The notes beneath the pieces were generated by a model. The model was not told the origin of the DNA, made no database searches, and saw only the letters and a list, made by a program, of their open reading frames with translations. A DNA stretch of 64,000 bases from Flavobacterium wongokense (GTDB lineage: Bacteria > Bacteroidota > Bacteroidia > Flavobacteriales > Flavobacteriaceae), in contig NZ_JAKIHP010000002.1 in NCBI RefSeq assembly GCF_021608265.1, positions 186,001-250,000 of the forward strand. Direction: 5' to 3'. The translations under genes and the position numbers were made by a program. Positions 16,496 through 25,136 of this stretch are shown piece after piece (the stretch's first letter is position 1; each line of letters starts with the position of its first letter).

Positions 16496-16981
16496 TTATT
16501 TTTTAACCATCGGATAACTTTCCTGGCTTTGTTTTCCCTGCTGTTTTCCTGAAATTGTAGCAAGAAGATTGGTTTCGTTTACTCTTTTATAAGTAATTTT
16601 TTGAGGATAATCGTGCGCCGGGTTTTCAAAACTGAAAGCATTTTCAGCATCTGAAGTCATCGTAAAGGTTGTTGGTTCATTGTTGTTTTGACCATTAACC
16701 GTTGGGATGTACAACAAATTATCTCCTTTTTGGGTCAACACAATATTCTCTAAATGAATCGTATCTTTTTCCTTAATGAAAAAACTCCTTCCGGTAAAGG
16801 TGCTGTCATTTTCCTTGGTCCAGATTTCGGAAACTATTCCGTCAGGAAGCTTTTGTTCCCAGCTTCCGATAACCCATTCCATTTTTTTGAGTTTCTCAAA
16901 TTTGTTCCCCGTTTTTTTTTCGCACGAAGCCAGGCAGCATAAAGCCAATGCTGATAATAATATTAGTCGATAGTGTTTCAT
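16496..16981 (-). CDS. DUF6265 family lipoprotein
   Basis: 161 residues with a lipoprotein signal (lipobox LASC, Cys20). The body begins KKMEWVIGSWEQKLPDGIVSEIWTKENDSTFTGRSFFIKEKDT, a small lipocalin-like or calycin-like beta domain typical of DUF6265, and has the FENPAHDYPQKITY segment near residue 120. The function is unknown; the family often senses or binds a small hydrophobic ligand by analogy only. It is convergent with hmuY and separate from the HPP-ClC pair by 33 bp on the same strand, so co-transcription with those genes is possible. Confidence 0.85.
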   Translation of the reverse strand: MKHYRLILLSALALCCLASCEKKTGNKFEKLKKMEWVIGSWEQKLPDGIVSEIWTKENDSTFTGRSFFIKEKDTIHLENIVLTQKGDNLLYIPTVNGQNNNEPTTFTMTSDAENAFSFENPAHDYPQKITYKRVNETNLLATISGKQQGKQSQESYPMVKK

Positions 16982-17014
16982 AGAAGTTTGATTAGTAAGG
17001 TAAAAATAGTAAAC

Positions 17015-17623
17015 TTATTTGTGATTTACATATTTTGGAAAAAAAGGGATGCGCTTTCTAACTTCAGAAAACTTTTTATGAACGGGATATTGCCTGTTTG
17101 AAGTAATGTTGTTGAAAAATAGCGCGACAAGGAGCAATATCATGCTTCCCACCAAAACGGGAGATACCACATACCAATAGCCAAGGTTTTTCAGTTCAGC
17201 CGAACCCGTTACAGCAATCAGTGCTGTTGCTCCTCCAGGAGGATGCAGGGTCTTGGTAATCTGCATTAGGACTATAGATAAAGAAACCGCCAATGGAGCT
17301 GTAATCCATAAAATATCGGGTGCCAGTTTTTGGACCGTAACCCCAATCAAAGCCGAAACCAAATGCCCGCCAATTAAATTACGTGGCTGAGCCAACGGGC
17401 TTTGGATTACACCATATACCAAAACACTTGAAGCACCAAAAGAACCAATGAGGTAAATTACATCCGAATGTGGCAAAGTTTGCGATTGCAGGTATGCAAT
17501 AATTCCGATGCCTATAAACGAACCAACAAATGCCCAAAAATGCTCGCGGAAATTGATCAGGGTTTCCTTGTACAGAATGTATCTCGTTCGGCGGTAACCT
17601 CTTTTTATCTTTTTTATCGGCAT
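17015..17623 (-). CDS. HPP family integral membrane protein
   Basis: 202 residues with about four to five membrane segments (near residues 25-45, 50-68, 80-115, 145-168). The family motif LHPPGGATALIAV near residue 120 names the HPP group. Related proteins are proposed nitrite/anion carriers or stress proteins (some with CBS domains; none here). It starts 3 bases after the ClC channel gene ends on the same strand, so the two are an operon and both may serve anion transport. The N-terminus is strongly basic, consistent with a cytoplasmic end. Confidence 0.88.
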   Translation of the reverse strand: MPIKKIKRGYRRTRYILYKETLINFREHFWAFVGSFIGIGIIAYLQSQTLPHSDVIYLIGSFGASSVLVYGVIQSPLAQPRNLIGGHLVSALIGVTVQKLAPDILWITAPLAVSLSIVLMQITKTLHPPGGATALIAVTGSAELKNLGYWYVVSPVLVGSMILLLVALFFNNITSNRQYPVHKKFSEVRKRIPFFPKYVNHK

Positions 17624-17626
17624 GAC

Positions 17627-18904
17627 CTAAGATTTGGAAATGGCAGGAGAATAAGTGTAAACCGTAAACGGATAAATCATTTTCGAAGTGTATTTAGCAA
17701 TCAGGCACACTACTAGAATTGGCAAAAATAAGGTATAATCATTCGTCATTCCACAAACCAGGAATAATGAAGTGAAAGGTGCATGAATGCTGGCACTTAA
17801 AACGGCTGCCATTCCAATCACCATAAAATTAACAGGAATGACATCGGCGTGGAAACTATTCAATATAGTAGCCAACAGCAATCCCAAAAAAGCACCAATA
17901 AAAAGGCTTGGTGCAAATACACCACCATCACCACCGGAAGCCAATGTAACCGAAGTGACAATCGGTTTAAGAAGCACGATTCCGGCGAAGCTCAATAAGA
18001 ACCCTAATGTTAATGTTGGATTAGTTTCCAAAAATAAACCTTTCATGGCATGGTAACCATCGCCATATAATTGCGGAAAAACGAACAAGGCCGCACTCAA
18101 AAGCAAAGCTCCAAAACCAATCCGGTAATAATCATTATTGAATTTAGAAAATTGTGACTTAAAAAAGATAACCATTTTTGTCAGGAACACCGAATTGATT
18201 CCGGCCAAAATTCCTAGTAAAATAAAATAAGGAATCGCATATAAGTGCCAGCTGGTAATGCTTACAGCAAACAGCGGTTCTTCGTTCATCATATACAATA
18301 AGGCTGAAGCCAATGATAAGGCGATGATATTCGTCAGGAAGAAAATCCTATTGGTTTTTTTGGCAATCACTTCCATCGAAAAAAGGATTCCTGCAATAGG
18401 ACTGCTGAAGAGTATGGTAATTCCGGCTGTAATTCCGGAGCAGATTAATTCGGTTTTATATTTCCTGAAAAGATGCTCTTTCTTTTGTGTCGCCGCACCA
18501 ATTGCTGCCGTTGAAACTACAGTCGAAACCTCAATTCCCGTTGAACCTCCAAACGCAACAGTAAATAATCCGTTGATGAAGTGTGATGGGATTTTATACA
18601 TCGGCAGACTTTTGTTTTTGGAATTGGTCGCCTCAAAAATTTCCTTGATGCCTTTATTTTCCTTTTTCTTAAACAGGTAATACCTCAAAAAGTGAATGAT
18701 GAGCAATCCGATTATTGGGAAAACAAACATTAAAATGCGGTTCTCTGTTGCTTTTAAAAGGAAAATGCTTTCCAGGTATTCGGTGGAATGCTTTAAAGTA
18801 ATTGCCAAAAAGGAGGAAAGTACACTAATTAGCGCAGCGGCTATAATCAGTTTTCGGATGAGGATGAGGCTGAAATACTTTTTGATTTTTGTAAATGATG
18901 TCAT
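17627..18904 (-). CDS. ClC-family chloride channel/antiporter
   Basis: 425 residues, about ten to twelve membrane helices. Selectivity-filter motifs: GGSTGIEVS at about residues 119-127, with E125 at the gating-glutamate position of the GREGP motif, and GGDGGVFAPSLFIGA near residue 320, matching GxFxP. The proton-glutamate position of exchangers was not confirmed. The usual GSGIP filter start is not clearly present, which is common in divergent bacterial members. The protein likely moves chloride or another anion across the inner membrane. It is the first gene of a pair with the HPP gene. Confidence 0.9.
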   Translation of the reverse strand: MTSFTKIKKYFSLILIRKLIIAAALISVLSSFLAITLKHSTEYLESIFLLKATENRILMFVFPIIGLLIIHFLRYYLFKKKENKGIKEIFEATNSKNKSLPMYKIPSHFINGLFTVAFGGSTGIEVSTVVSTAAIGAATQKKEHLFRKYKTELICSGITAGITILFSSPIAGILFSMEVIAKKTNRIFFLTNIIALSLASALLYMMNEEPLFAVSITSWHLYAIPYFILLGILAGINSVFLTKMVIFFKSQFSKFNNDYYRIGFGALLLSAALFVFPQLYGDGYHAMKGLFLETNPTLTLGFLLSFAGIVLLKPIVTSVTLASGGDGGVFAPSLFIGAFLGLLLATILNSFHADVIPVNFMVIGMAAVLSASIHAPFTSLFLVCGMTNDYTLFLPILVVCLIAKYTSKMIYPFTVYTYSPAISKS

Positions 18905-19021
18905 TGGGAAGTGTCTATTTTACAAAATTACTAAAGCATTTCCCTAAATCCGATTTTAGAATCTTAAAACTATCACAAAAAAACGAAAGGTTAAAAAGGA
19001 GCAAAATTGAACAGTTTTTAT

Positions 19022-19029
19022 TACTTTTG
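19022..19029 (+). promoter_or_regulatory. -7 box of prfA promoter
   Basis: TACTTTTG matches TAnnTTTG and lies 20 bp before the ATG; no convincing -33 element. Confidence 0.5.
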
Positions 19030-19049
19030 CACTCCAAAATGAATACGAT

Positions 19050-20123
19050 ATGTTAGATAGATTGCAATATGTAAAACAACGTTTCGATGAAATCTCGGAT
19101 TTGATTATTCAGCCCGATGTTATCTCCGACCAAAAACGTTATGTACAGTTAAATCAGGAATACAAAGGATTAAAGGCATTAATGGAAAAGCGTGACGAAT
19201 ATGTTATGCTTGATGCGAATATAAAAGAAGCCAACGAAATCCTGGCTGATGGTTCTGATGCAGAAATGGTTGAAATGGCCAAAATGCAATTGGAAGAAGC
19301 CAAAGAACGCTTACCGGAATTGGAAGAGGAAATCAAATTCATGTTGATTCCTAAAGATCCTGAAGACGCTAAAAACGTAATGGTTGAAATCCGTGCCGGA
19401 ACTGGTGGCGATGAAGCCTCTATTTTTGCCGGAGATTTATACAGGATGTATACCAAATATTGTGAAAGCCGTGGTTGGAGAACTTCAACTGTTGATATGA
19501 ATGAAGGAACTTCAGGTGGTTTTAAAGAGGTAATCTTTGAAGTAACCGGTGAAGATGTATACGGAACCTTGAAGTTTGAAGCCGGAGTGCACCGTGTACA
19601 GCGTGTGCCGCAAACAGAAACGCAAGGACGTGTTCACACTTCTGCTGCGACAGTTATGGTTTTACCGGAAGCTGAGGAATTTGACGTACAGATTGATATG
19701 AATGATGTCCGTGTCGATTTCTTCTGTTCATCTGGTCCAGGTGGACAATCGGTGAATACTACAAAATCTGCTGTGCGTTTGACACACATTCCTTCTGGTT
19801 TGGTGGCACAATGCCAGGATCAGAAATCACAGCATAAGAATAAGGATAAAGCGCTTGAGGTATTGCGTTCGCGTTTATACGAACAGGAATTAGCCAAAAA
19901 ACAGGCTGAAGATGCTACCAAACGTACCTCTCAGGTAAGTTCGGGTGACCGTTCGGCAAAAATCAGAACCTATAACTATGCACAAGGACGTGTAACCGAT
20001 CACCGAATTGGATTGGACGTTTTTGATATGGATGGTGTGATGAACGGAAAAATCCAAAAATTTGTTGACGAGCTTCAGTTGGTCAACAATATGGAGAAAC
20101 TAAAGGAAAGCGAAGTTTTCTAA
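19050..20123 (+). CDS. prfA: Peptide chain release factor 1
   Basis: 357 residues, the usual RF1 length. It recognises UAA/UAG through the PxT motif, seen here as PQT at 187-189 within [15 protein letters not shown], and triggers peptide release through the GGQ motif at 231-233 ([20 protein letters not shown]). The PxT motif distinguishes it from RF2, which has SPF. The C-terminal segment [16 protein letters not shown] is also typical. The start ATG follows a TAnnTTTG promoter closely. A strong terminator lies directly downstream, so the gene is monocistronic. Confidence 0.97.
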   Translation: MLDRLQYVKQRFDEISDLIIQPDVISDQKRYVQLNQEYKGLKALMEKRDEYVMLDANIKEANEILADGSDAEMVEMAKMQLEEAKERLPELEEEIKFMLIPKDPEDAKNVMVEIRAGTGGDEASIFAGDLYRMYTKYCESRGWRTSTVDMNEGTSGGFKEVIFEVTGEDVYGTLKFEAGVHRVQRVPQTETQGRVHTSAATVMVLPEAEEFDVQIDMNDVRVDFFCSSGPGGQSVNTTKSAVRLTHIPSGLVAQCQDQKSQHKNKDKALEVLRSRLYEQELAKKQAEDATKRTSQVSSGDRSAKIRTYNYAQGRVTDHRIGLDVFDMDGVMNGKIQKFVDELQLVNNMEKLKESEVF

Positions 20124-20131
20124 ACCAAAAT

Positions 20132-20165
20132 AAAAAAGGGCTAACATTTAATGTTAGCCCTTTTC
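20132..20165. terminator. Terminator after prfA
   Basis: AAAAGGGCTAACAT / ATGTTAGCCCTTTT stem, nearly perfect; can also stop transcripts from the opposite strand. Confidence 0.92.
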
Positions 20166-20170
20166 TCTTG

Positions 20171-20252
20171 CTTACTTAGCATTAGATTCAAAGTGACCGA
20201 ATCTAAATCCATAAACAAGTTGACTGCTTACTTAGCTGCAGGTTTCCATGTT
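20171..20252 (-). pseudogene. Remnant of a duplicated OMP gene 3' end
   Basis: Downstream of the OMP stop, minus-strand sequence reads QLVYGFRFGHFESNAK-stop, ending near 20171. It mirrors the last strand of the OMP (RLAYGFRL). At DNA level 20171-20222 aligns with 20227-20279: identical CTTACTTAGC starts and near-identical GAATC(T/C)... ATCCATAA(A/G)CAAGT ends. This looks like the tail left from a tandem paralogue deleted by recombination. No complete gene is present. Confidence 0.55.
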
Positions 20253-20822
20253 TTAGAGCCTGAATCCATAAGCAAGTCTCAAAGCGATCATCCCGAAACC
20301 TTTATCTGTAGTTCCGTCATCGTTAATTGTCGGGAAATCTGTATAATGTTCATATCTCAAACTGGCATCAAAATATTTATTGGCATAACCAATACCAGGG
20401 CTTAAAAGGAATGAGTTGTCGTCATAATCATTGGTAACTGCAAATGCATAACCAACTTCTCCTAGTAAATAAAGCTGGTCTTTTAAAACGAAAGCCTTAA
20501 ATCCTCCTTTTACAGGAATGTATCCTAAATCGTTGTCATCTCCTTTGATGAAAAAATTGTTGAATCCTGTAGTCAATGTTAGCGAATATCTTGTAGATAA
20601 GTCATATTGAAGCCTAACATCGGCTCCTAAATTCCAGTCATAAGGATCTGCACTTAATGGTACTCCGCCGCTAAGGCCGAACCCAAGGCGCCATCCCTGG
20701 TCATAATTTTCTGTTGAAGTGCTTGTTGTAGTCGTCGTTTCCTGTGCGGTGGTCGTGACTGAACCTAGTAGACATAGGGCTGCTACTGCTAATTTCGCTG
20801 AGTTTTTTAAAATCGTTTTCAT
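20253..20822 (-). CDS. Small outer-membrane beta-barrel protein
   Basis: 189 residues with a signal peptide (cleavage near TTTAQE) followed by a Thr/Ser-rich linker. About eight amphipathic strands follow (WRLGFGLSGGVPL, GADVRLQYDLSTRYSLTLTTGFNNFF, GFKAFVLKDQLYLLGEVGYAF, and so on), closing with IALRLAYGFRL. It fits the porin-family/OmpW-OmpA-like small barrels, with no catalytic motif. The family in this phylum is large and of unknown role. The 3' end looks shifted by one base relative to the neighbouring remnant: without the extra base the frame would run on as a short SKTWKPAAK tail. The closing strand is intact either way. Confidence 0.85.
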   Translation of the reverse strand: MKTILKNSAKLAVAALCLLGSVTTTAQETTTTTSTSTENYDQGWRLGFGLSGGVPLSADPYDWNLGADVRLQYDLSTRYSLTLTTGFNNFFIKGDDNDLGYIPVKGGFKAFVLKDQLYLLGEVGYAFAVTNDYDDNSFLLSPGIGYANKYFDASLRYEHYTDFPTINDDGTTDKGFGMIALRLAYGFRL

Positions 20823-20879
20823 GGTATTTAATTTAGTTAGTATTGGTGTAGGTTTTCTACACTCAGAGGTGCAGCATTG

Positions 20880-21032
20880 CTACACTTTCTCTCCTTTTAT
20901 GATTTTTAATAATACAACCACAACTGCTGCCAATAATAATAAATGGATAATTGCTCCTGTGTTGTAAATAAAAAATCCTAATGCCCAAAATATTAATAGT
21001 AATATCACGATGCTATAGAGTAAATTTTGCAT
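20880..21032 (-). CDS. lmo0937-like small membrane protein
   Basis: 50 residues from the ATG at 21032 (MQNLLYSIVILLLIFWALGFF). A longer frame begins at 21095 but adds an unrelated 21-residue leader, so the short start is preferred. Two hydrophobic helices (about residues 4-22 and 27-43) are joined by YNTGAIIH and end in a basic KIIKGEK tail. This matches the lmo0937/DUF5670 family of tiny two-helix proteins, often stress-induced and of unknown function. It lies 57 bp upstream of the OMP gene on the same strand and may be co-transcribed with it. Confidence 0.8.
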   Translation of the reverse strand: MQNLLYSIVILLLIFWALGFFIYNTGAIIHLLLLAAVVVVLLKIIKGEKV

Positions 21033-21238
21033 GACAGATTCGAGGATAATTGTTAAAAAAATAGTTCCTGTTCCAATGAAATTGCCTATTCTCATTGTAC
21101 ATTACAAAGTTGCAAGATTTACAAAAATGTTGTGTTATAGTTTTTTTTTGAATTGTTATAGCATTCCCATGAAAAAATCGGTGAACAACAAAAAACTCCT
21201 ATGAATAACACAGGAGTTGGAGATTTGAAGGATTATAG

Positions 21239-23035
21239 TTAGTTTTCTGTCTCTTCGGGAAGATAGATGGTAAAGGTTGCGCCTGCATTGGGTTTTCCTG
21301 TTGCAGAAATAAAACCTCTGTGGTTCTCTACAATTTTTTTGCAAATTGCAAGGCCTATTCCGGTTCCTTCATATTCATTCTTATTGTGAAGACGGTTGAA
21401 AAGCACGAATATCTTTTCGGCATATTCCTGCTCAAAACCGATACCATTGTCCTTGAAGGTAATTTTATAGAACTTTTCCTTGTTGCTCTTTGGAATCAAT
21501 TCCTCATCAGCAGCAGTTACTTTTTTACAGGAGATTTTTATATCTGGCGGTATACCTGCCTTGCTGTATTTTAGAGAGTTGTTGATAAGATTGATAAACA
21601 ATTGCTGAATCTGAAACGGAATCACTTTGAGTTCGGGTAAAGACTGATTGGTGATTTTTGCGCCCTTTTCTTCAATAAATTGTGCCAGATCCAATTTGGC
21701 ATTGTCCAATAACTCATTCAAATCGGTATCCTCAAAAACCTTTTCGTTTTTGGTTGTTCTCGAATATTGGAGTAAATCCTCAATAAGAATCCGCATTCGT
21801 TCGACCGAATTATTGATTCGCTCCATATACTCCTTGCCGGTTTCAGATAGGCTATTGCCTTCTTTCTCAGACAAACGCGAAACAAAGGTTTGTATTTTTC
21901 GCAACGGTTCCTGCAAATCGTGGCTTGCGGCATAATTGAAAGCCACAAGTTCTTTATTGCTCGCTTCGAGTTCGAGATTTTGTTGTTCCAATGACAATGA
22001 TGCCAATACTTCATCGGTTACATCGCTATTGGTTCCAATCAGGATTTTGTCTCCAAGTTTATTGATAACGATTCTCCCTGTAGTCCTAAAATACCTTACT
22101 TTTTTATCTTTACGGATAATCCTGTAGGTAAATGGGGGAAGGCTGACATTCTTCACCAATTTATCAGTAGCTTCCTTGAATGAATTCAAATCTTCGGGAT
22201 GGATATATTTCAGGAAATTCTCCTGACTGGCAAAAAATCCCTGTGGTTTGAAACCAAGCAAACTGTAGTTGTTATCAGACAGCGTATATTCATTGGTGTC
22301 AATATTCAATTCCCAGCTTCCGAAACTGCCGACATTTTCGGCAAGATTGCTTGACTCGTTAAGCAATGCCAATCGGTTGTTGGTCATTTTAAGCCTGTCC
22401 AAATCCTTATTGATCCTAATGTAGGATATTGAAATTAAAACCAGCGTTACCAATAGCGTGAGGTATATGAAAACCGGAGTGACCTTAACAGTGTCTTTGT
22501 AATTGATTTCCCTTGCCTTGAGCATTTTTTTCTCAACCAAGTTCATTTCGTCGATTTGTTTCCGAATGCTGTCCATGGTTTGTTTGCCAATGTCAAATTT
22601 TTCCTTTAATCTTTTGTCAGATAAGGATTTGCCCATGGCAAGATGTAAGGTCAGCGAAAGATAGTTCTGCCTTTTGCTGATGTAAAATTCCAATTTCCTG
22701 AGATTGTGTTCCTGAAGCCTATTGCCCTGGGTATATTTTTTGACCTTTTCAAAAGACTCGTCTATTTTTTTTTTGGAATCAAGATAAGGCGTTAAATAAG
22801 TAGAATCCCTTGTAATCAGATAGCCACGCTGTCCTGTTTCAGAATCTTTGATGTAGGACATCAACCGTTCCAATTCCAAACTCACTTCATACGAATGGCT
22901 TACCCTGCTGGATGAATTGCCAACAAGGCTGATGTGTTTGAATGTGACGGCAGAAATAAAGAAAATAACAAAAATAGAAACCACAAAAATGCTTTTGAGA
23001 AAAATGCTTGATTTGTATATTCTCTTTAGTTCCAT
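21239..23035 (-). CDS. Sensor histidine kinase (CHASE3-PAS-HisKA-HATPase)
   Basis: 598 residues. An N-terminal membrane helix (about 12-32) and a second near 180-198 frame a periplasmic CHASE3 domain with the ETGQRGYLITRD motif. A PAS domain with PAC end follows (about 225-345), then a phosphoacceptor helix YAASHDLQEPLRKIQ with H372, and a HATPase domain with N-box INLINNSLKYS, DNGIGF and GTGIGLAICKKI motifs. It lacks a receiver and is followed in the operon order by an upstream single-domain response regulator, encoded 23 bp before it, its likely partner. The stimulus is unknown. This architecture is common in Flavobacteria. Confidence 0.93.
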   Translation of the reverse strand: MELKRIYKSSIFLKSIFVVSIFVIFFISAVTFKHISLVGNSSSRVSHSYEVSLELERLMSYIKDSETGQRGYLITRDSTYLTPYLDSKKKIDESFEKVKKYTQGNRLQEHNLRKLEFYISKRQNYLSLTLHLAMGKSLSDKRLKEKFDIGKQTMDSIRKQIDEMNLVEKKMLKAREINYKDTVKVTPVFIYLTLLVTLVLISISYIRINKDLDRLKMTNNRLALLNESSNLAENVGSFGSWELNIDTNEYTLSDNNYSLLGFKPQGFFASQENFLKYIHPEDLNSFKEATDKLVKNVSLPPFTYRIIRKDKKVRYFRTTGRIVINKLGDKILIGTNSDVTDEVLASLSLEQQNLELEASNKELVAFNYAASHDLQEPLRKIQTFVSRLSEKEGNSLSETGKEYMERINNSVERMRILIEDLLQYSRTTKNEKVFEDTDLNELLDNAKLDLAQFIEEKGAKITNQSLPELKVIPFQIQQLFINLINNSLKYSKAGIPPDIKISCKKVTAADEELIPKSNKEKFYKITFKDNGIGFEQEYAEKIFVLFNRLHNKNEYEGTGIGLAICKKIVENHRGFISATGKPNAGATFTIYLPEETEN

Positions 23036-23058
23036 GGTTTTTATTTGGGGTTTGGGCT

Positions 23059-23505
23059 TTATAAACGCAATAGAAAATTATCTTTATTTAATCCTGATGT
23101 ATGGTATTGCCAGTTGATGGTAACCACTTCGGCGAGTACTTTCTTGAGTGTTGTAAAATCGCTGGGCTTCTTTATATAAATATTGGCTCCCTGTACAAAA
23201 GTTTCTTCAATATGTTCTTCTGATGATGAAGTAGAGAATATGGCAATGGCTATATCCTTGAATTTGTCATCGCTCTTAATTTCATACAGGCATTCAATTC
23301 CGTTTTTCTTGGGCATGTTTAAATCCAGGAATAAAACGTTGGGTAATACCGCATCAGGCGTATTCAGATAATCCATTAATTCCACACCGTCGTTAAAAGT
23401 GTTTACTTTGGTGTTAATCTTTAATTCATCGAATGCATCTGTAAAAAGCAATCTGTCGTCTTCATCATCGTCCGCCAAAATAATGTGTATATAATCCTTA
23501 TCCAT
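23059..23505 (-). CDS. Single-domain response regulator (Rcp1-like)
   Basis: 148 residues containing only a receiver domain: acidic pocket ADDDEDD near residues 11-17, phosphoacceptor D61 in FLDLNMPKKNG, switch Ser/Thr in AIFSTSSSEE, and conserved Lys in IKKPSDF. The YLNTPDAVLPNVLFLDLNMPKKNGIECL context is that of Rcp1-type regulators that work with phytochrome-like kinases. With no output domain it may pass phosphate on or act through protein contacts. It lies between an AraC gene (5 bp gap) and the histidine kinase (23 bp gap), all on one strand, so a three-gene signalling operon is likely. Confidence 0.92.
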   Translation of the reverse strand: MDKDYIHIILADDDEDDRLLFTDAFDELKINTKVNTFNDGVELMDYLNTPDAVLPNVLFLDLNMPKKNGIECLYEIKSDDKFKDIAIAIFSTSSSEEHIEETFVQGANIYIKKPSDFTTLKKVLAEVVTINWQYHTSGLNKDNFLLRL

Positions 23506-23510
23506 TGGTT

Positions 23511-24068
23511 TTATTTTTTATTAGCTATTTCTCTTCTTTTGTTTATTATTCGTTGGAAAGCAGAAGGCGTAATTCCTGTTGCGTTCTTAAATTGTGTGCT
23601 CAAATGGGCAACACTCGAATAATTCAGTTGAAAAGCAATTTCGGTTAAACTCAAATCAGTGCTTACAATCAGTTGTTTTGCATATTCAATTTTCTGTAAG
23701 ATAATATAATTCTCGATAGAAGTATAGGTTACGTCAGAAAATAAATTGGAAAGATAGCCATAACTGTGGCTCAGTTTGTCAGCAAGATAAACGGAACTTT
23801 TTACGTTTACCAGTTCCGGGCTGTGGATCATCTCGATTATAGTGTCTTTTATTTTTTGGACCAAAACACTTTTTTGGTTTTCAATGATGTCAATGCCATA
23901 ACCTTTCAGTTCTTCGGCAAATGCTTTAAAAACATCGGTGTCTGGTTTCTCCAAAATGTCAACTTCTCCAAAGCCCAGTATTTTGTGCTTAATGTTGTGT
24001 TGGATGAGTTTTTCTTCCAAAACTTTGCGGCAGACAGTATTAAAGTCAAATTTGATAAATAGCTTCAT
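23511..24068 (-). CDS. AraC-family transcriptional regulator, short form
   Basis: 185 residues. The C-terminal half is an AraC DNA-binding domain with two HTH motifs: VYLADKLSHSYGYLSNLFSDVT (about 95-116) and LSLTEIAFQLNYSSVAHLSTQFKNATGITPSAFQRI (about 140-175). The N-terminal half (about 1-80) is a small alpha/beta segment typical of short Bacteroidota AraC proteins that lack a sugar-binding domain. It is the first gene of an operon with a receiver and a histidine kinase. The likely role is the transcriptional output, or an autoregulator, of that signalling pair; the targets are unknown. Confidence 0.9.
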   Translation of the reverse strand: MKLFIKFDFNTVCRKVLEEKLIQHNIKHKILGFGEVDILEKPDTDVFKAFAEELKGYGIDIIENQKSVLVQKIKDTIIEMIHSPELVNVKSSVYLADKLSHSYGYLSNLFSDVTYTSIENYIILQKIEYAKQLIVSTDLSLTEIAFQLNYSSVAHLSTQFKNATGITPSAFQRIINKRREIANKK

Positions 24069-24111
24069 GTAAATTTTTCGGTTTGATGTAAATATAAAGA
24101 TATTCTAATAA

Positions 24112-24142
24112 AAAAGCCGCATTTGTCACGCGGCTTTTTTTT
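24112..24142. terminator. Orphan terminator in divergent intergenic region
   Basis: AAAAAGCCGC / GCGGCTTTTTTTT stem with a nine-base loop. It is located 44 bp upstream of the AraC start and 170 bp upstream of pyrF. Confidence 0.8.
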
Positions 24143-24197
24143 ACTAACCCCAACTTTTTATTATTGGGCAAACAATAATAGTAGGTGCTTATCGTTT
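24112..24197 (-). ncRNA. Candidate small RNA or leader, about 86 nt
   Basis: A perfect terminator hairpin (AAAAGCCGC... GCGGCTTTTTTTT) lies between two divergent genes, where neither needs a terminator. On the minus strand a -7-like TATCTTTG at 24211-24204 would start a transcript of about 86 nt ending at this hairpin. No -33 element was clear, and no ORF fits. It may be a small RNA, or the terminator may be left from a lost gene. Confidence 0.4.
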
Positions 24198-24287
24198 GCT
24201 TTACAAAGATATTCGGCATATTCTTCAGGATGGTTATATAATTATCCAGTATTGTTACAGAATTTTCACTTTCTGAATTTCAATTTG

Positions 24288-24295
24288 TAACTTTG
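24288..24295 (+). promoter_or_regulatory. -7 box of pyrF promoter
   Basis: TAACTTTG matches TAnnTTTG, 17 bp before the pyrF ATG; no clear -33 element. Confidence 0.45.
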
Positions 24296-24312
24296 CCCAA
24301 CACAACTACAAT

Positions 24313-25131
24313 ATGACTACACAACAACTTGTTCAGGAAATCCACAAAAAAAAATCATTTCTCTGCATTGGCCTTGATGTCGATTTAACCAAAATCCCAA
24401 AGCATTTGGCAGGACTTGAAGATCCAATTTTTGAATTCAGCAAAGCTATTATCGATGCGACACATGATTTATGTGTGGCTTACAAACCCAACATTGCCTT
24501 TTATGAAGCCTATGGTTTAAAGGGATGGAAATCGCTTCAGAAAACCATTGATTACCTTAATGAAAACCATCGCGATATTTTTACCATTGCCGATGCAAAG
24601 CGAGGCGATATTGGCAACACATCAACAATGTATGCTAAGGCTTTCCTTGAAGATTTGAATTTTGATTCGGTAACGGTTGCTCCTTACATGGGAAAGGATT
24701 CCGTAGAACCTTTTCTGGAATTTGAGAATAAACACGCCATTATGCTGGCATTGACTTCCAATGAGGGCGCCTTTGATTTCCAAACAAAAAATGCTGAAGG
24801 AAAGGAATTATACAAACTTGTTATTGAAACATCCAAAACCTGGAAAAATCCCCAGAAACTGATGTATGTTGTGGGCGCAACCAAAGCGGAATATTTTACT
24901 GAAATCCGGAAAATAATTCCCGATAGTTTTATCCTCGTTCCCGGCGTTGGTGCTCAGGGCGGAAGTTTGCAGGAAGTCTGCAGATATGGAATGAATGAAA
25001 ATGTTGGGTTGCTCATCAATTCTTCACGTGGAATCATTTATGCCTCAAATGAAAAGGATTTTGCCCAAAAGGCGAGGGAAGAAGCGGTTAAAATGCAACA
25101 GGAAATGGAAATCATTTTGGCAAATAAATAA
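24313..25131 (+). CDS. pyrF: Orotidine-5'-phosphate decarboxylase (type 2)
   Basis: 272 residues. It catalyses OMP to UMP, the last step of pyrimidine synthesis. The catalytic DxK is seen as [13 protein letters not shown] with D94 and K96. Substrate-binding parts [15 protein letters not shown] at the start and [10 protein letters not shown] near residue 215 are typical. The length and motif spacing are those of the type-2 (longer bacterial) class. It is followed after 5 bp by a B12-binding-protein-like gene, probably in one transcript. pyrD lies elsewhere in the window, so the pathway is dispersed. Confidence 0.96.
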   Translation: MTTQQLVQEIHKKKSFLCIGLDVDLTKIPKHLAGLEDPIFEFSKAIIDATHDLCVAYKPNIAFYEAYGLKGWKSLQKTIDYLNENHRDIFTIADAKRGDIGNTSTMYAKAFLEDLNFDSVTVAPYMGKDSVEPFLEFENKHAIMLALTSNEGAFDFQTKNAEGKELYKLVIETSKTWKNPQKLMYVVGATKAEYFTEIRKIIPDSFILVPGVGAQGGSLQEVCRYGMNENVGLLINSSRGIIYASNEKDFAQKAREEAVKMQQEMEIILANK

Positions 25132-25136
25132 TCGCT

